Below, piece after piece: positions 8,728 through 18,988 of a DNA stretch of 49,650 nucleotides (positions are counted from its first letter, which is position 1; every line of letters starts with the position of its first letter). This DNA is from a virus. The translations under genes were made by a program, and so were the position numbers. The DNA lies in IMG/VR virus record IMGVR_UViG_3300027917_000064, positions 1 through 49,650 of that record, one strand, 5' to 3'. The notes beneath the pieces are model-generated. The model was not told the origin of the DNA. It saw only the letters and a program-made list of their open reading frames with translations, and ran no database searches.

Positions 8728-11700
8728 ATGGCATACGATCCTTTTACAACTACTACTGAAGGACCAACGTTTGATCCTTTTAGTCTCGACTTCTCAATGG
8801 CTGCACCCAGTGCACCAAAGACAGAGTTGGTGTCTGTTGCCGTGCGTGAGACACTAAGGAGAACGAACAGGGATAAGAACACAGATAGGCTTAAGGCCTA
8901 CGATGAGGCTCTTAGTAAGTACCAGTGGTTTACTAGTCCATCCAAAGTGGACGAGGTTAATGCGACTGTTTCTGCTAGAACTAATGCGCAAGAAAGTATC
9001 TTAGGATTCAAGTATGGTGCTCTCCCTTCGCACAATGTGGTACAAGATGTACTATTTAACGAGGTTGTTCGTAAAGTCACAGAAGGTACTAGAGGAGCCT
9101 ATACTTCTATCCAGCTTCCAGATGATAACGCCACAAAGAGGGCAGAAGCATACCAAAAGGTAATCGACTTGGCTGTCGCCTCGGAGATGGAAAAGCGTAA
9201 TCCGGGTGGCTGGGATATGGCTGTTGATCTTGTGGTGCAGTTTCTGCCGGGATATGAGCAGTTCAAACAGAAAGGACTTGGAGCCCTTAATCCTTTATCT
9301 TATGCTCAAGATACGGAGCTTGAGAAATTGTATGCGGAGTACAACAATCTTAGTATGCAGGACCGTGTTACCTATCTTGATCATTACATCAAGAAGTTAA
9401 GTGACATTGCAGGTACTAACGATATTGCTTTTGCTAACTATGCCCAATACTTTTTCTATGAAGGTTTGTCAGGAGCCAAGGCCGATCTTGCTATTGATGC
9501 TGTTGACTTAGCCACGTTGGGTCTAGGAGCAACCTATAAAATAGGTAGGATGGGAGTACGCCTTAAGGCTGCTAAAAACGCTATTGATGCGGCTGCGGCG
9601 GCAGGAGACGCGACTACAGCCGGTATGATAGGGGCTAGGGCTCTTGTAGATGATCCGGCTAAGTTCGGCCTGACGCCCTTTCAGGCTCGTGCAGCAGCAG
9701 ATCCGTGGGACTGGAGAAAGGTAGACAGGTGGGTACCAGCAGATTCTGCTGGCCCTATTAATGCTACTATTGCAGCAGAGAGAAAGGCACAGGCGCGTAT
9801 TCTAGGAACTACACTCACAGATATTCCTGTTCGCAGCCAGCTTACTCAGGCACAGCTTGACCAACTACAAGCTAACAAGCTAGCAGATCTTGAGTCGGAA
9901 CTTCTTAATGTTCCACACAAGGCTGAAGTAGTAGAAAGCGGTGTTGACGGTATACGTGTCCGTATCTCTACGTATGATGAAATGGCTCTTGAGGGTATCC
10001 ACAGGGAGCAGGCTGTGGAACGTGTAAGAGAACTTGAGTCAGCCCTTGCTGATGTCGAGCGACAGCTTGATGAATGGGACAATATGCCTTTTGAGGTTAA
10101 GAACACAGATGAGGCTGTGGCTGCTCATGATGGGTTACTAGTAACTAAACGAAACATCCTAGAAAACACGAAGAAGTTAGAGGAACAATTAAAGCGTACT
10201 CCTGAGACTGTCGAGTACCGTGACATCTTCTATACTAAAAATGACTTTGGTGCCTTCGATGGCCAGATTGAAATGGGATGGAGACAGGCTAACCTTGCTT
10301 CTCCAGAGAAGGGGTTTCAGCATTTTGATGACACGCTTGTTGATAACGCTTCAGTTATAGAGTACACCGTAGACACTCTTAAGGGCAAGCTAGCTAAAGC
10401 CTTTGCTTCTCTAACCAAAGGACTTAAGAAAACGGATCGTACTCTAGTTAACGAACTGCTTATGCACGGAGATAACATAAAGAAAGAGTGGACAGCAGCA
10501 GAACTGGAGCTTCCGATTGAGATCCCCGGAGTCGGATTGGTAACACTAACCCGTAAACAGCAAGCTGCTTACCTTAAAGCCCGTGACACATTCAGATGGC
10601 TATGGACTATTGAGAACCTTATTCAGCACAGAATTGTGTCATTTAATAATGGGCGCTATGCACAAGGCATTACCTTCCGTGGTAAAGGTGTTGATGGTGT
10701 AGTGTATGAAAAGAAATCTATACCTGATAGGGCCAAGGTAATCTACACTGATGCACTACCATCAACCCGCAGGGGTGGCAACGTTGTCAATCTAGATGAC
10801 GCTACAAAAGAAAAACTACAGAAACTTATCAAGAGTGGTAAGGCTAAAGTAGTGGAGTTTGAAAACCCACTTAAGGTTGACGATGCCCACGAAGTAGCAC
10901 ATGGCGTTATTATGACCAGCAAGTTGCGTGGATTGCCTGTTGACATCCTGCCGTACAGATTTGGATATGTTCCGCTGAAGCGTAATGTTAACTACGTGCT
11001 ACGAGAAAATGGCGTAGAGATCTTTAGTGATGGTGTTCTTGATAGACGTTCTATTGTGCACGCTTTCTTTGATACGGAAGCCGACGCTAATAGGTATATG
11101 TCTGAACTAATCAGGAATGATCCTAACCTAGCAAAGAAAGGGCGGCTAACAGTTCACCTAGATTCCCAGCTACGTCGGGATGATCAGGCGTATAGGCAGC
11201 GTGTATCAAAGGCAGCATTCTCTGGTTTGTACAGTGAACGTAGACTTGGAGATGATATTCCCTATGGCCCTGAAGGGGGTAGCCCACCGCGTCTAAGTGC
11301 ATTTGAGGCTATGAACAGGTATATGGGACACATTGCTAATGTTTATCCCATGAACGAGTGGCGACTTAATGTTACAGAAATGTACAAGAAGACAGCCCGT
11401 GGACTTGGTGCACTATCGGATCCTAATGACTGGAGATCGCCACTTTTAGCAACAAATGCCCTCATGCCAAATCAAGAGCGTGGGCTTCGTAGGCTACAGT
11501 CGTGGCTCAAGGATGTGTTACTAGTACCCGACAAGCAGGAGATGGTCCTTAACGCACTGGTACGTGACTTAGGGCGTAAGCTAGAGAAGTGGTCCGTTGC
11601 TGACGGAGCTAGACGCTGGCTCATGTCTTCCGCAGAACAGGACGTAGCACAGCTAGTCAAGGCATCCTCGTTCCACCTGTTGCTAGGCTGGTTCAATCCT

Positions 11701-13341
11701 CGTCAGTTGTTTGTACAGGCTGCTGGCGCGGTGATTGCTGCTATGCACAGTCCCCAGCACATCTTGCAAGCTACAAGAAAGGGAATGTTCCTTGTTGGTA
11801 TAAACAGTCTTGATCCTACAGATCCACGGTGGACCGATACTGTGCGTATGGCTTTTGCAAAAGCGGCTATGATGGATCCTGATGAAGCTGAGGCTATGGC
11901 TGATGCGTGGCGTAGATCTGGCGTGGGTAAATCGCTACGAGCCAACGTAGATGTTGCAGCCGCAGACAGTGGGTTGCCTATAGCTAGGCAGGCTATTTCA
12001 AAGGTAGCCGACAAGGGCTTGTTATTCTTCCGTGGTGGTGAATTGACTTTCCGTAGCTACTCGTGGGCAACTGCTTATCAGGAGTTCATTAAGAAATTTC
12101 CACAAAGGATAGGAAAGAAACTATCGCAAGCAGAGGTAGACCAGATCACAATAGAGAGCATGAAGTTCACACTCAACTTGCTACGAGCCAACAAAGCTGT
12201 ATGGCAAAAGGGTTGGATGGGTATTCCCACTCAGTTCTGGCAAGTACAAGCCAAGTTCTGGGAAAACATGATGCCGTGGTTATTTGGAGCCAAGTCGTCT
12301 GACTGGGCAGGGCACAGGTGGAAGATCTGGGCGTTTCATGCTGCGGCATTTGGAACGATGGGTATCCCCTTTGGGGAAGGCTTCAGAGAGGAATTGATTG
12401 CATGGATTAAGGATCCTGACGGTCTAGGTATAGAAGATGAGACGGCGGCTGTAGCTGTGTACGGGGGACTGGTTGACGTAATGTTCTCTCACATGCTGGG
12501 CATGGCTACTAATGGTGAAGGAGTTCCTTTCTCTATCTCTGAGGCTATATCTATTCCAGAAGGCGCATTAAAGATGTTTGATAACTTTACCTCAGAGGAT
12601 CCAGTCAACGCGAGAAATATGTTTGGGGCCTCGTGGACTGTGGGCAACAGGGCAGTAGATGCAATCACTGGTCCTCTTGCACGCATTGCTATTCCTTGGA
12701 AGTGGAATGAGGTTAATGGGCAGACTATGCTTGAAGCTGCTAATGATATTGGCTCTTTGGCTTCCTCGTGGAGAAACGTTACCAAGGCCCGGTTGTGGGT
12801 AAACAACATGGCTATCCTTAGTGGCATGAATACTGATGAGGTAGCATTGCTAGATGACGAAACAAAGTATGCTGCTGCGCTAGGAAAGGCTTTGTTCGGA
12901 GCACGTTCATACTACGAGATTATGAACAAAGACATGGTTGATATCCTAAAGGATGATGCTGAACTGTACAAGGAGTTTATGAACGCAGCTAAAGAGAATC
13001 TGCGTATGTACTCTAAGGAAGGGCTACCACCTTCTGGTACAGATCTAGAACAGTACCTTTACAATATGAACATCCTGTATAACCTATTTGATACTGAGGA
13101 GCAGCGTCTCCGTGCTAGGAAAATGTGGTGGAACTACATTAAAGAAAGCGATAGCCAGCTTGCAAAGAACACGAGGAACCTACAGAACTTGATTAAGTCT
13201 CATGTTGACACACACTGGGGTGCATCATACCCGCAGGCTTTGCCGGAGGATCTAACTATGAAGATTGAGGCAAACCCGGCTACGCAACCAGCGTTTATCG
13301 AAGAACAGGCTCAGGAAAAACGAGAACGAAAGGGTTACTAA
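8728..13341 (+). CDS. giant internal virion / DNA-ejection protein
   Basis: A 1537-residue protein, the largest in the genome, in the position of T7 gp15/gp16 ejection proteins. After a low-complexity start (FTTTTEGPTFDPF) there is an Ala-rich helical region at about residues 265-310. A coiled coil follows at about 425-495 (REQAVERVRELESALADVER and following). The C-terminal half is helical and Trp-rich, with hydrophobic stretches such as WKIWAFHAAAFGTMGIPFGE. I see no lysozyme or transglycosylase motif. It probably leaves the capsid with or before the DNA to build the ejection channel. An exact palindrome sits at 10134-10145, read as L-L-V, and a one-mismatch copy at 11517. Confidence 0.72.
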   Translation: MAYDPFTTTTEGPTFDPFSLDFSMAAPSAPKTELVSVAVRETLRRTNRDKNTDRLKAYDEALSKYQWFTSPSKVDEVNATVSARTNAQESILGFKYGALPSHNVVQDVLFNEVVRKVTEGTRGAYTSIQLPDDNATKRAEAYQKVIDLAVASEMEKRNPGGWDMAVDLVVQFLPGYEQFKQKGLGALNPLSYAQDTELEKLYAEYNNLSMQDRVTYLDHYIKKLSDIAGTNDIAFANYAQYFFYEGLSGAKADLAIDAVDLATLGLGATYKIGRMGVRLKAAKNAIDAAAAAGDATTAGMIGARALVDDPAKFGLTPFQARAAADPWDWRKVDRWVPADSAGPINATIAAERKAQARILGTTLTDIPVRSQLTQAQLDQLQANKLADLESELLNVPHKAEVVESGVDGIRVRISTYDEMALEGIHREQAVERVRELESALADVERQLDEWDNMPFEVKNTDEAVAAHDGLLVTKRNILENTKKLEEQLKRTPETVEYRDIFYTKNDFGAFDGQIEMGWRQANLASPEKGFQHFDDTLVDNASVIEYTVDTLKGKLAKAFASLTKGLKKTDRTLVNELLMHGDNIKKEWTAAELELPIEIPGVGLVTLTRKQQAAYLKARDTFRWLWTIENLIQHRIVSFNNGRYAQGITFRGKGVDGVVYEKKSIPDRAKVIYTDALPSTRRGGNVVNLDDATKEKLQKLIKSGKAKVVEFENPLKVDDAHEVAHGVIMTSKLRGLPVDILPYRFGYVPLKRNVNYVLRENGVEIFSDGVLDRRSIVHAFFDTEADANRYMSELIRNDPNLAKKGRLTVHLDSQLRRDDQAYRQRVSKAAFSGLYSERRLGDDIPYGPEGGSPPRLSAFEAMNRYMGHIANVYPMNEWRLNVTEMYKKTARGLGALSDPNDWRSPLLATNALMPNQERGLRRLQSWLKDVLLVPDKQEMVLNALVRDLGRKLEKWSVADGARRWLMSSAEQDVAQLVKASSFHLLLGWFNPRQLFVQAAGAVIAAMHSPQHILQATRKGMFLVGINSLDPTDPRWTDTVRMAFAKAAMMDPDEAEAMADAWRRSGVGKSLRANVDVAAADSGLPIARQAISKVADKGLLFFRGGELTFRSYSWATAYQEFIKKFPQRIGKKLSQAEVDQITIESMKFTLNLLRANKAVWQKGWMGIPTQFWQVQAKFWENMMPWLFGAKSSDWAGHRWKIWAFHAAAFGTMGIPFGEGFREELIAWIKDPDGLGIEDETAAVAVYGGLVDVMFSHMLGMATNGEGVPFSISEAISIPEGALKMFDNFTSEDPVNARNMFGASWTVGNRAVDAITGPLARIAIPWKWNEVNGQTMLEAANDIGSLASSWRNVTKARLWVNNMAILSGMNTDEVALLDDETKYAAALGKALFGARSYYEIMNKDMVDILKDDAELYKEFMNAAKENLRMYSKEGLPPSGTDLEQYLYNMNILYNLFDTEEQRLRARKMWWNYIKESDSQLAKNTRNLQNLIKSHVDTHWGASYPQALPEDLTMKIEANPATQPAFIEEQAQEKRERKGY
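10134..10145. repeat. exact dispersed palindrome GTTACTAGTAAC
   Basis: An exact copy inside the giant internal virion protein gene. It is read in the frame that gives Leu-Leu-Val, unlike most coding copies, which give Thr-Ser-Asn. Confidence 0.9.
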
Positions 13342-13342
13342 T

Positions 13343-15415
13343 ATGCCAACAAACTTTACAACTAATACAGAAGCACCATCAGCGGACATTGTAATCAATG
13401 AAATTCCGCGTGATACTTCGTGGACTCAAGTTGCAGAAACCCTTAAGTCTATTAACGACTCTGGGCTAAAAGATACCCTGCAAGAGAGAAAGGATCTAAA
13501 GACATACGGAGATTTTTCTTCTTCTCTTGCGTCTTTGGAAGAAGAGGCTGAAGCGGAACTCAATAGGATAGCTGTAGACAAGGCTACGCTGGAATCTCAG
13601 ATTGCCGGTCTTAGTCCGGAAGACACTGTTAGGCACCGTGAATACATGGCGCGATTGGATGCTCTACGTCAGAGAGAAGAGCAGACTGGTAGAAGCATGA
13701 GTGCTGCTAGAAACTCCCTGTTCAGGGAGTACGTGCGGCTTGCTCCCCATTTGACAGAAGAGTTCCAGAAAGCCGGGAGTGCTCAGTTTAAATTTGAAGA
13801 AGAAGCTCGTAAATATCAGCAGGGATTTGATGATAAGGATCCCTATGTCATGGCGCGAGACGCGGCCTTGCAGGAATCATTCAGGACAGGACAGCCTCTT
13901 AATTGGGTACTAGAAAACCAGCGTCTTGCACAAGAAGCTCAGTTTTTGCAGCACCAAGAGGACATTGAGAAGGCCCACGGCAAATCAGCGGAGCCATTTG
14001 TTAGACGTAAGGTTGATCTACTTATTAGGGGTGGTATGCAAGAGGTAGAGAGGTTTGCTAGGCAGTTAGCAAATAACCAGATTAGCCAAGCAACCTACTA
14101 TCGCAATGTTACCGCAGTTATGGAAGGAACCGCAAACTCGCCGGGTCTTAGAACAATGGTTAGTGAGTTGTTCATAGAAGAGGGTAGTGGGAAGCAGTTC
14201 TCTAATGAGTTGTATGCTTATGCGCAAAGCCAATTAGATGGGTTTAGATCTATAGCAAATGGACTGGGTACTAATCAGTCAGTGGCTGCGCAGTTTGCTG
14301 AATGGTCGGCTGGCGAAAAGTGGAGTGGGTGGCAAGAAGCTAAACGCCAATACCCATCCCTCGCCCCGTGGATAGCTGTAGCACCGGAGGCAGCGACTGG
14401 GTACTTAACTGTCCAAGTACCTAAGTTCCTACAGTTACTGAGACAGTACCCACCTTATCAACTAGAGTCGGCTGCCGCAGCGGGAGACACAGACGCAGCA
14501 GCAGCACTAGATATTGCTAGACAAAATGCAACTGCTCGGGGTCTTTTGTATGCAGAACAGGGAAACCAGAAGGGCGTTGAAGCAGCAAATCTGTTGCTTA
14601 GGCAGCTAGCTATGCCAGATGAAACGGTTACTATTCCTGACGATCCGGCATTGTGGCCTTGGTACGGAGCCGCACACGCTACAGTTGTGGCAGATCCAGA
14701 AGCCCCGCCAGATGTAAAGAAGACTCCTAACTTTATTAGTAACCTTGTAGAGATGTCAGACTTTGCTTTTGATCAGTCAGTTGGTCTTTCAAAACCCAGA
14801 CCGATTAAAGGCCCGGATGGTAAGGTTATGTACGAAGGAGGTGTACTACCTCGTCCGTGGAGGGGCGAACAAGTCAGGGATTATCTCAGAAAGAATCCGG
14901 CTGAGAATCTAGAGTACCAGACACAATACCACGCTTTCGTTGATAAAGCTATTGATGATGTGTTTACGTGGGATCTTGGTGCACTCACAGGTGGAATTAG
15001 TGGATGGGGTAAATACGCTGCTAACGTAGAGTTGGTTGATGGAGAGTTTATTATTCTAGATAAGAATCAACCCGGTGGCGTGGCGCTACGTAACACAGTA
15101 GCCGTCCTTAATAGTGATGCTGATATGATGCGTACTCTTGGAGCCAGTGAAGACGAGATTGCAGAAAGACAAGCAATAATGTTCCAGAGAATCAGTGACC
15201 ACAGGATTGAATATGAAGAGACAATGAATACGCTTAGGGACTTGTATGCTCAGACTTTTGGTACTGTTGGTGAGGTCAGTCTTTTCGGGGCAGTCAGGAA
15301 GCTATTGGAACGTAAAGCACCTATAGCACAAGATGTGCCGGTTACTAGTACCCCACAGTACTCATCGGCAACAGATGCAATAGCAAACTTTGGGGCAGAT
15401 GAGCCAGAGGAATAA
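13343..15415 (+). CDS. second large internal virion protein
   Basis: A 690-residue, Glu/Gln/Ala-rich, predicted helical protein. I chose ATG 13343 (MPTNFTTNTEAPSAD), one base after the upstream stop. The start sits in the string AAAGGGTTACTAATATG, where a degenerate palindrome lies between the Shine-Dalgarno-like AAAGGG and the ATG. Upstream in-frame starts fall inside the previous gene. A coiled-coil-like region lies at about residues 55-120. No enzyme motif is visible. It lies between other ejection-protein candidates, so a capsid core or ejection role is likely. Palindrome copies at 14732 and 15341. Confidence 0.68.
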   Translation: MPTNFTTNTEAPSADIVINEIPRDTSWTQVAETLKSINDSGLKDTLQERKDLKTYGDFSSSLASLEEEAEAELNRIAVDKATLESQIAGLSPEDTVRHREYMARLDALRQREEQTGRSMSAARNSLFREYVRLAPHLTEEFQKAGSAQFKFEEEARKYQQGFDDKDPYVMARDAALQESFRTGQPLNWVLENQRLAQEAQFLQHQEDIEKAHGKSAEPFVRRKVDLLIRGGMQEVERFARQLANNQISQATYYRNVTAVMEGTANSPGLRTMVSELFIEEGSGKQFSNELYAYAQSQLDGFRSIANGLGTNQSVAAQFAEWSAGEKWSGWQEAKRQYPSLAPWIAVAPEAATGYLTVQVPKFLQLLRQYPPYQLESAAAAGDTDAAAALDIARQNATARGLLYAEQGNQKGVEAANLLLRQLAMPDETVTIPDDPALWPWYGAAHATVVADPEAPPDVKKTPNFISNLVEMSDFAFDQSVGLSKPRPIKGPDGKVMYEGGVLPRPWRGEQVRDYLRKNPAENLEYQTQYHAFVDKAIDDVFTWDLGALTGGISGWGKYAANVELVDGEFIILDKNQPGGVALRNTVAVLNSDADMMRTLGASEDEIAERQAIMFQRISDHRIEYEETMNTLRDLYAQTFGTVGEVSLFGAVRKLLERKAPIAQDVPVTSTPQYSSATDAIANFGADEPEE

Positions 15416-15420
15416 TAAGC

Positions 15421-17256
15421 GTGGCTAATCCAGTAACTAGTGGAAAGAATGTTATACGAGGCACTAGGCTCGTAGGAAAAGCTGCGCCCGCAGTAAAGAA
15501 AGCCGCACAAACTACACAAACTGTAGCACAGTGGACGGCTTATTTAAGAAAGAACGTTAAGGAGTCAGAACTTAAAGATATTAATGTTTTGGACGAGCTT
15601 TCTAGCATGAACCCGGATGATGTTCTAGATAAAGAACAGGTTATGGGGATGATCAAGTATCCTCGTGTTGTCAATATTCCTACGAATGCGTACAAAAGGC
15701 ACTTTAATATTCCATCGGATGAAGCGTACTCTGAGAGTGTAACATTTGTTAACGTTGGGGATGTCGGTATTACTAATTATGAAAATCCGTACTATATTGC
15801 ACGAGGCAGACCTGACGATAATGGGAGGATGATTTATTTTCACGCAGCACCGGGTGGAAGGGTGTTATTTGAACGAGATGCTGGTGTGCGTACATACACT
15901 GGAATTAATGATGTACCAAGAGAAATAGGTGGAGCCACTGTTTATGGTGGAGGAGGTCCTCCAAAAGAACTAACGGGTATCCCTCGTCGCTATGCTGTAC
16001 AAGATAAGGTGGCCCACAGTATGTTTAGTGACGATGCTGAAATAAGCGGGCAGATGGGTAGCCAAGAAGGACGTAGGCATGTGCCCCTGTTCTGGTCCAT
16101 TAATACCTACAATTCAAAGGAAAGAGTCTATACGGTATTAGAATGGCAGAGAGATCTTAGACGAGGCAGGGTGTTCCAAGATGAGGCAACCTTGCTTGCT
16201 AATTGGGAAGAGATTGTGAACTCTTTACCGCAAGACTATGTTAATATGGCATCTCATTACTCTGACGTGGTAAATCTACAGCGTGAAATGGCTACGGTAT
16301 ACGATATGTTTGCGGATATACAAATAAGCCTTAAAGACATAAAGTGGTTGCCGCCCGTGGTAAAAGGTGAAGAGAATGTAGAAATGACCCATCTAGTCAG
16401 AGATATGGGCAAGTTTGATGATCTTATGCTGGAAACATTGTATGACAATCTTCCAGATGCAATGAGGCTCTTAGGAAAAAACGCCACTGTAAAAGACATT
16501 CTTGCAGATAGAAGGATCATGTCAGAGTTTCAAGCTAACCTTATAAGTGACTTCATAAGAGCTGTACGACTAGAGTACGCGTCTAAGGGAGAGGCAGATT
16601 TTTTCAGCACAGATGTCTATCCAACAGTTAGAAGTCTGAAAAAGGCGCATAGAAAAATTACCAAAGAAAAAGAGGTTCTAGAAGGAAAACTTCGGTATGA
16701 GCCTATAAGAGATGAGCAGACTGGAATGGACATTAGTATGTACAACAGGATGCTAGGTCTTGGAGAAGACCGTAATGAAATTAGCAAGCTACCTTTTGAT
16801 AGAAAGTGGAACCTCACTGCGTTTAAGATAGATCTTGAGCAGGCTATTGCTTACGGTGCAAAGAAGTTAAGGTGGTCTACTGGACAAGCCGTGACAGACA
16901 GATGGGGAAAGACGGATGTTTTAGATAAGCGTATTAAACAATATGATAAGCACATCCATTATGATATTAGAAAATACTTCAAACAAGAATTTGGATATGA
17001 TGTTCCTATATATGGTGGACCGCCCTTGAGTTATTGGGAGATTGACATCACTGATGCCCTGAAGGAACGGCTGTACCGTAAAGGAATGCAGCAACCAGCG
17101 TGGGCTGTGGGAGGAGGTACTGTAGGTACAGGGGCGGCTGTATCTGGAGCAAACGAGAAAAATAAAAAGCTGGATCCGGGTATCTATCTAGACGAGGATT
17201 CAGGTAAGTATTTCAAGATTGATAAGGAAGGAAACATGACGGAGGTAACAGATTGA
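15421..17256 (+). CDS. virion-module protein with polyvalent-protein-type domain
   Basis: A 611-residue protein with a GTG start at 15421, about 10 bases after AGAGGA. Three segments match, by memory, a domain found in large phage and plasmid polyvalent proteins. They are a VLEWQRDLRRGR box (residues 239-250; compare EEIQSDW-type boxes), KIDLEQAIAYGAKKLRWSTG followed by QAVTDRW (469-495; compare WTTGEQQADRY) and ITDALKERLYRKGMQQPAW (543-561; compare ITPAMRE..M.GQPLF). In those proteins the domain is thought to be delivered into the recipient cell with the DNA. Its location behind the internal virion proteins fits a co-injected effector. Its biochemical activity is unknown. Confidence 0.6.
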   Translation: MANPVTSGKNVIRGTRLVGKAAPAVKKAAQTTQTVAQWTAYLRKNVKESELKDINVLDELSSMNPDDVLDKEQVMGMIKYPRVVNIPTNAYKRHFNIPSDEAYSESVTFVNVGDVGITNYENPYYIARGRPDDNGRMIYFHAAPGGRVLFERDAGVRTYTGINDVPREIGGATVYGGGGPPKELTGIPRRYAVQDKVAHSMFSDDAEISGQMGSQEGRRHVPLFWSINTYNSKERVYTVLEWQRDLRRGRVFQDEATLLANWEEIVNSLPQDYVNMASHYSDVVNLQREMATVYDMFADIQISLKDIKWLPPVVKGEENVEMTHLVRDMGKFDDLMLETLYDNLPDAMRLLGKNATVKDILADRRIMSEFQANLISDFIRAVRLEYASKGEADFFSTDVYPTVRSLKKAHRKITKEKEVLEGKLRYEPIRDEQTGMDISMYNRMLGLGEDRNEISKLPFDRKWNLTAFKIDLEQAIAYGAKKLRWSTGQAVTDRWGKTDVLDKRIKQYDKHIHYDIRKYFKQEFGYDVPIYGGPPLSYWEIDITDALKERLYRKGMQQPAWAVGGGTVGTGAAVSGANEKNKKLDPGIYLDEDSGKYFKIDKEGNMTEVTD

Positions 17257-17654
17257 AACTCCGTAAGGTAGAATGGTGGGAGGTACCGAGGGGCAAGGCG
17301 TCCGTGTCGGTCCTTCCAGTGCACACTAAAGAAACCAAGGTAGAAACTACCAAGGTGGAGCTAGATACGGATGCTCTTGAAGTTATCCGCAAGGACGTAG
17401 ACAAGCTGAAGAAGAGGCGTCCAGAGTACTTTCCGGGTGGATCAGGGGGAGTTGGTTCGTACCATCAGGTTACTAGTAACGAGAGGCGGTTCCAAGCTAG
17501 CTCCTTTAATCCCGGTATTAATGTGATAGGGGTTGCCTCTAACGTGGCAACTACGATTTGGATCCCGGCCAAGCTGGATCAAAATCATTTGATAGCTGTC
17601 AAAGATGAGCTTGGTGTTGCGGCTACTAAGCCAATTACTGTACGAGTGTTTTAA
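17253..17654 (+). CDS. hypothetical virion-region protein
   Basis: A 133-residue protein starting at TTG 17253, which overlaps the upstream TGA, with GGAGGT at 17241-17246. The N-terminal half is basic and charged (VELDTDALEVIRKDVDKLKK). The C-terminal half is beta-like and ends in ITVRVF. An exact palindrome at 17469-17480 encodes the VTSN of SYHQVTSNERR. I do not recognise the family. Translational coupling to the upstream protein suggests a partner in the virion. Confidence 0.65.
   Translation: MKLRKVEWWEVPRGKASVSVLPVHTKETKVETTKVELDTDALEVIRKDVDKLKKRRPEYFPGGSGGVGSYHQVTSNERRFQASSFNPGINVIGVASNVATTIWIPAKLDQNHLIAVKDELGVAATKPITVRVF
17469..17480. repeat. exact dispersed palindrome GTTACTAGTAAC
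   Basis: An exact copy inside the 133-residue protein gene, read as Val-Thr-Ser-Asn. Confidence 0.9.
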
Positions 17655-17673
17655 CAAACGAGAGGACTAAACT

Positions 17674-18150
17674 ATGGCTACTTTTTACTTCTATGATGAA
17701 GTCGTAAGCTACATCTTTGAGCCTTCTGGCCTCACTGCTGGTGGCCCCATCGACTTCGAGACGGATGCTTTTAATTGCTATCTGTCAAACGAGACAGCGG
17801 ACGCTAGCACACAGGCAGCGGATTCTGTTTTGGCTGACATCACGCAGATCGCCGGTACGGGTGGGTACACTGTCCAGTCGGCAGCTAACCCTGCGTTCGG
17901 TGAGACGGGTGCGGGCTCTGGTGTGTGGCAGTTCGACACGGACAACGTTCCGTGGACGGCATCGGGTGCAGACTTTGCTACCGCAAGGTACATTGGTATG
18001 TACGATGATGACATCACCACTCCTGCTGACGTGTTGATCGGATTCCTTGATTACGGTGCGGGCGGTTTCACCCTCACGGACGGTAACACGTTTACCGTTA
18101 CGGTTGGTGCCAACGGCTGGTTCCAGATCACGGTTCCGAACTACGCCTAA
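17674..18150 (+). CDS. beta-rich surface protein candidate
   Basis: A 158-residue acidic, Thr/Ala/Gly/Asp-rich protein with no Lys-rich part and predicted beta-strands throughout (MATFYFYDEVVSYIFEP; TFTVTVGANGWFQITVPNYA). Codon use is G+C-rich and regular, like the capsid gene, suggesting high expression. It is followed by a G-run/C-run hairpin. It is probably a structural protein, such as a decoration or appendage subunit; the family is not recognised. Confidence 0.65.
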   Translation: MATFYFYDEVVSYIFEPSGLTAGGPIDFETDAFNCYLSNETADASTQAADSVLADITQIAGTGGYTVQSAANPAFGETGAGSGVWQFDTDNVPWTASGADFATARYIGMYDDDITTPADVLIGFLDYGAGGFTLTDGNTFTVTVGANGWFQITVPNYA

Positions 18151-18156
18151 TAGGTT

Positions 18157-18200
18157 GGGGGGAGGGGGGCTTCTAGTCCTCTCTCCCCTCTCCCTCTAGG
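18157..18200 (+). terminator. G-run/C-run imperfect hairpin
   Basis: A G-rich arm (18157-18170) faces a C/T-rich arm (about 18178-18196) after the stop of the 158-residue protein. Pairing is imperfect and needs G-U pairs, and there is no clear U-run. Its similarity in position to the post-capsid hairpin suggests an attenuator or 3'-end stabiliser after a highly expressed gene. Confidence 0.4.
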
Positions 18201-18211
18201 GTTACTAGTAT

Positions 18212-18985
18212 ATGGCTATTGCCGTAGTCCAGTCTAAGACTGTTAGCGGTGTTTCTGGCAGTATTCTCACGCTTACATTTGATAGTAGCGTGACTGCTGG
18301 AAATACCGTAGTGCTATTTGGAGCATCGGGCCTTTCGGGGTCAACAGCACCTAGCACATTCACCATCGGAGGTTCCGGTGGTAGTGAGTCGTGGACAAAA
18401 GACTATGAAGGTGGTGGTTATACAGGCTGGGAGTCGTTTATCCAAGCACGGACACACAATGTAACAGGAGGGTGGACTACTCTTACGCTTACAATTGATG
18501 AAGGCAGTGGTGGTAATGACTACCCTGCGGCTACTATAATTGAAATATCAGGTATCAACAATGCGGATCCTCTAGAATCACAACGCGACGCGGAGGATGC
18601 TGGCTGGGACGCATATCCCGGCGTAACGGATCCATACAATCTGGGTACATTTCCTGCTCCCGCAGCAGGACCAGTTGCCTACTTTGCAGCAACCATGACT
18701 CCTTATCTGTACTCTGGTACAGATTACTTTGATATGAGCACTGGCACCGCGTGGACTCGGATAGATGCTACTGGCACGGGTACTGATGCCTTATTGCGCG
18801 GCGGTGGGCACGTTCAGTGGGTTCGTGTTACAGATACTACAGTCACTTCTAATGAAATATCTATTGGAAACGTCAACGGTGTCGCTTGGGGATACTGTTT
18901 CAACGAAAGTACTGGACCTACGATTGATGATCTTGTGCTAACTTATGAACCGGGAAGCAACTTGAAGCTGACTTGGGAGACATAA
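18212..18985 (+). CDS. beta-sandwich surface protein
   Basis: A 257-residue beta-rich protein with the pattern TLTFDSSVTAGNTVVLFGAS followed later by ATIIEISGINNADPLESQ. This resembles a beta-sandwich module common in phage and environmental surface proteins (a V-x-A-G-N strand, then a E-x-S-G-x-x-x-x-x-P-L-D-type loop). Activity is unknown; carbohydrate or surface binding is a reasonable guess. The start ATG 18212 is immediately preceded by GGGTTACTAGTAT, so a palindrome copy fills the space between the G-rich Shine-Dalgarno and the start. It ends three bases before the repeat protein gene. Confidence 0.62.
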   Translation: MAIAVVQSKTVSGVSGSILTLTFDSSVTAGNTVVLFGASGLSGSTAPSTFTIGGSGGSESWTKDYEGGGYTGWESFIQARTHNVTGGWTTLTLTIDEGSGGNDYPAATIIEISGINNADPLESQRDAEDAGWDAYPGVTDPYNLGTFPAPAAGPVAYFAATMTPYLYSGTDYFDMSTGTAWTRIDATGTGTDALLRGGGHVQWVRVTDTTVTSNEISIGNVNGVAWGYCFNESTGPTIDDLVLTYEPGSNLKLTWET

Positions 18986-18988
18986 GCT

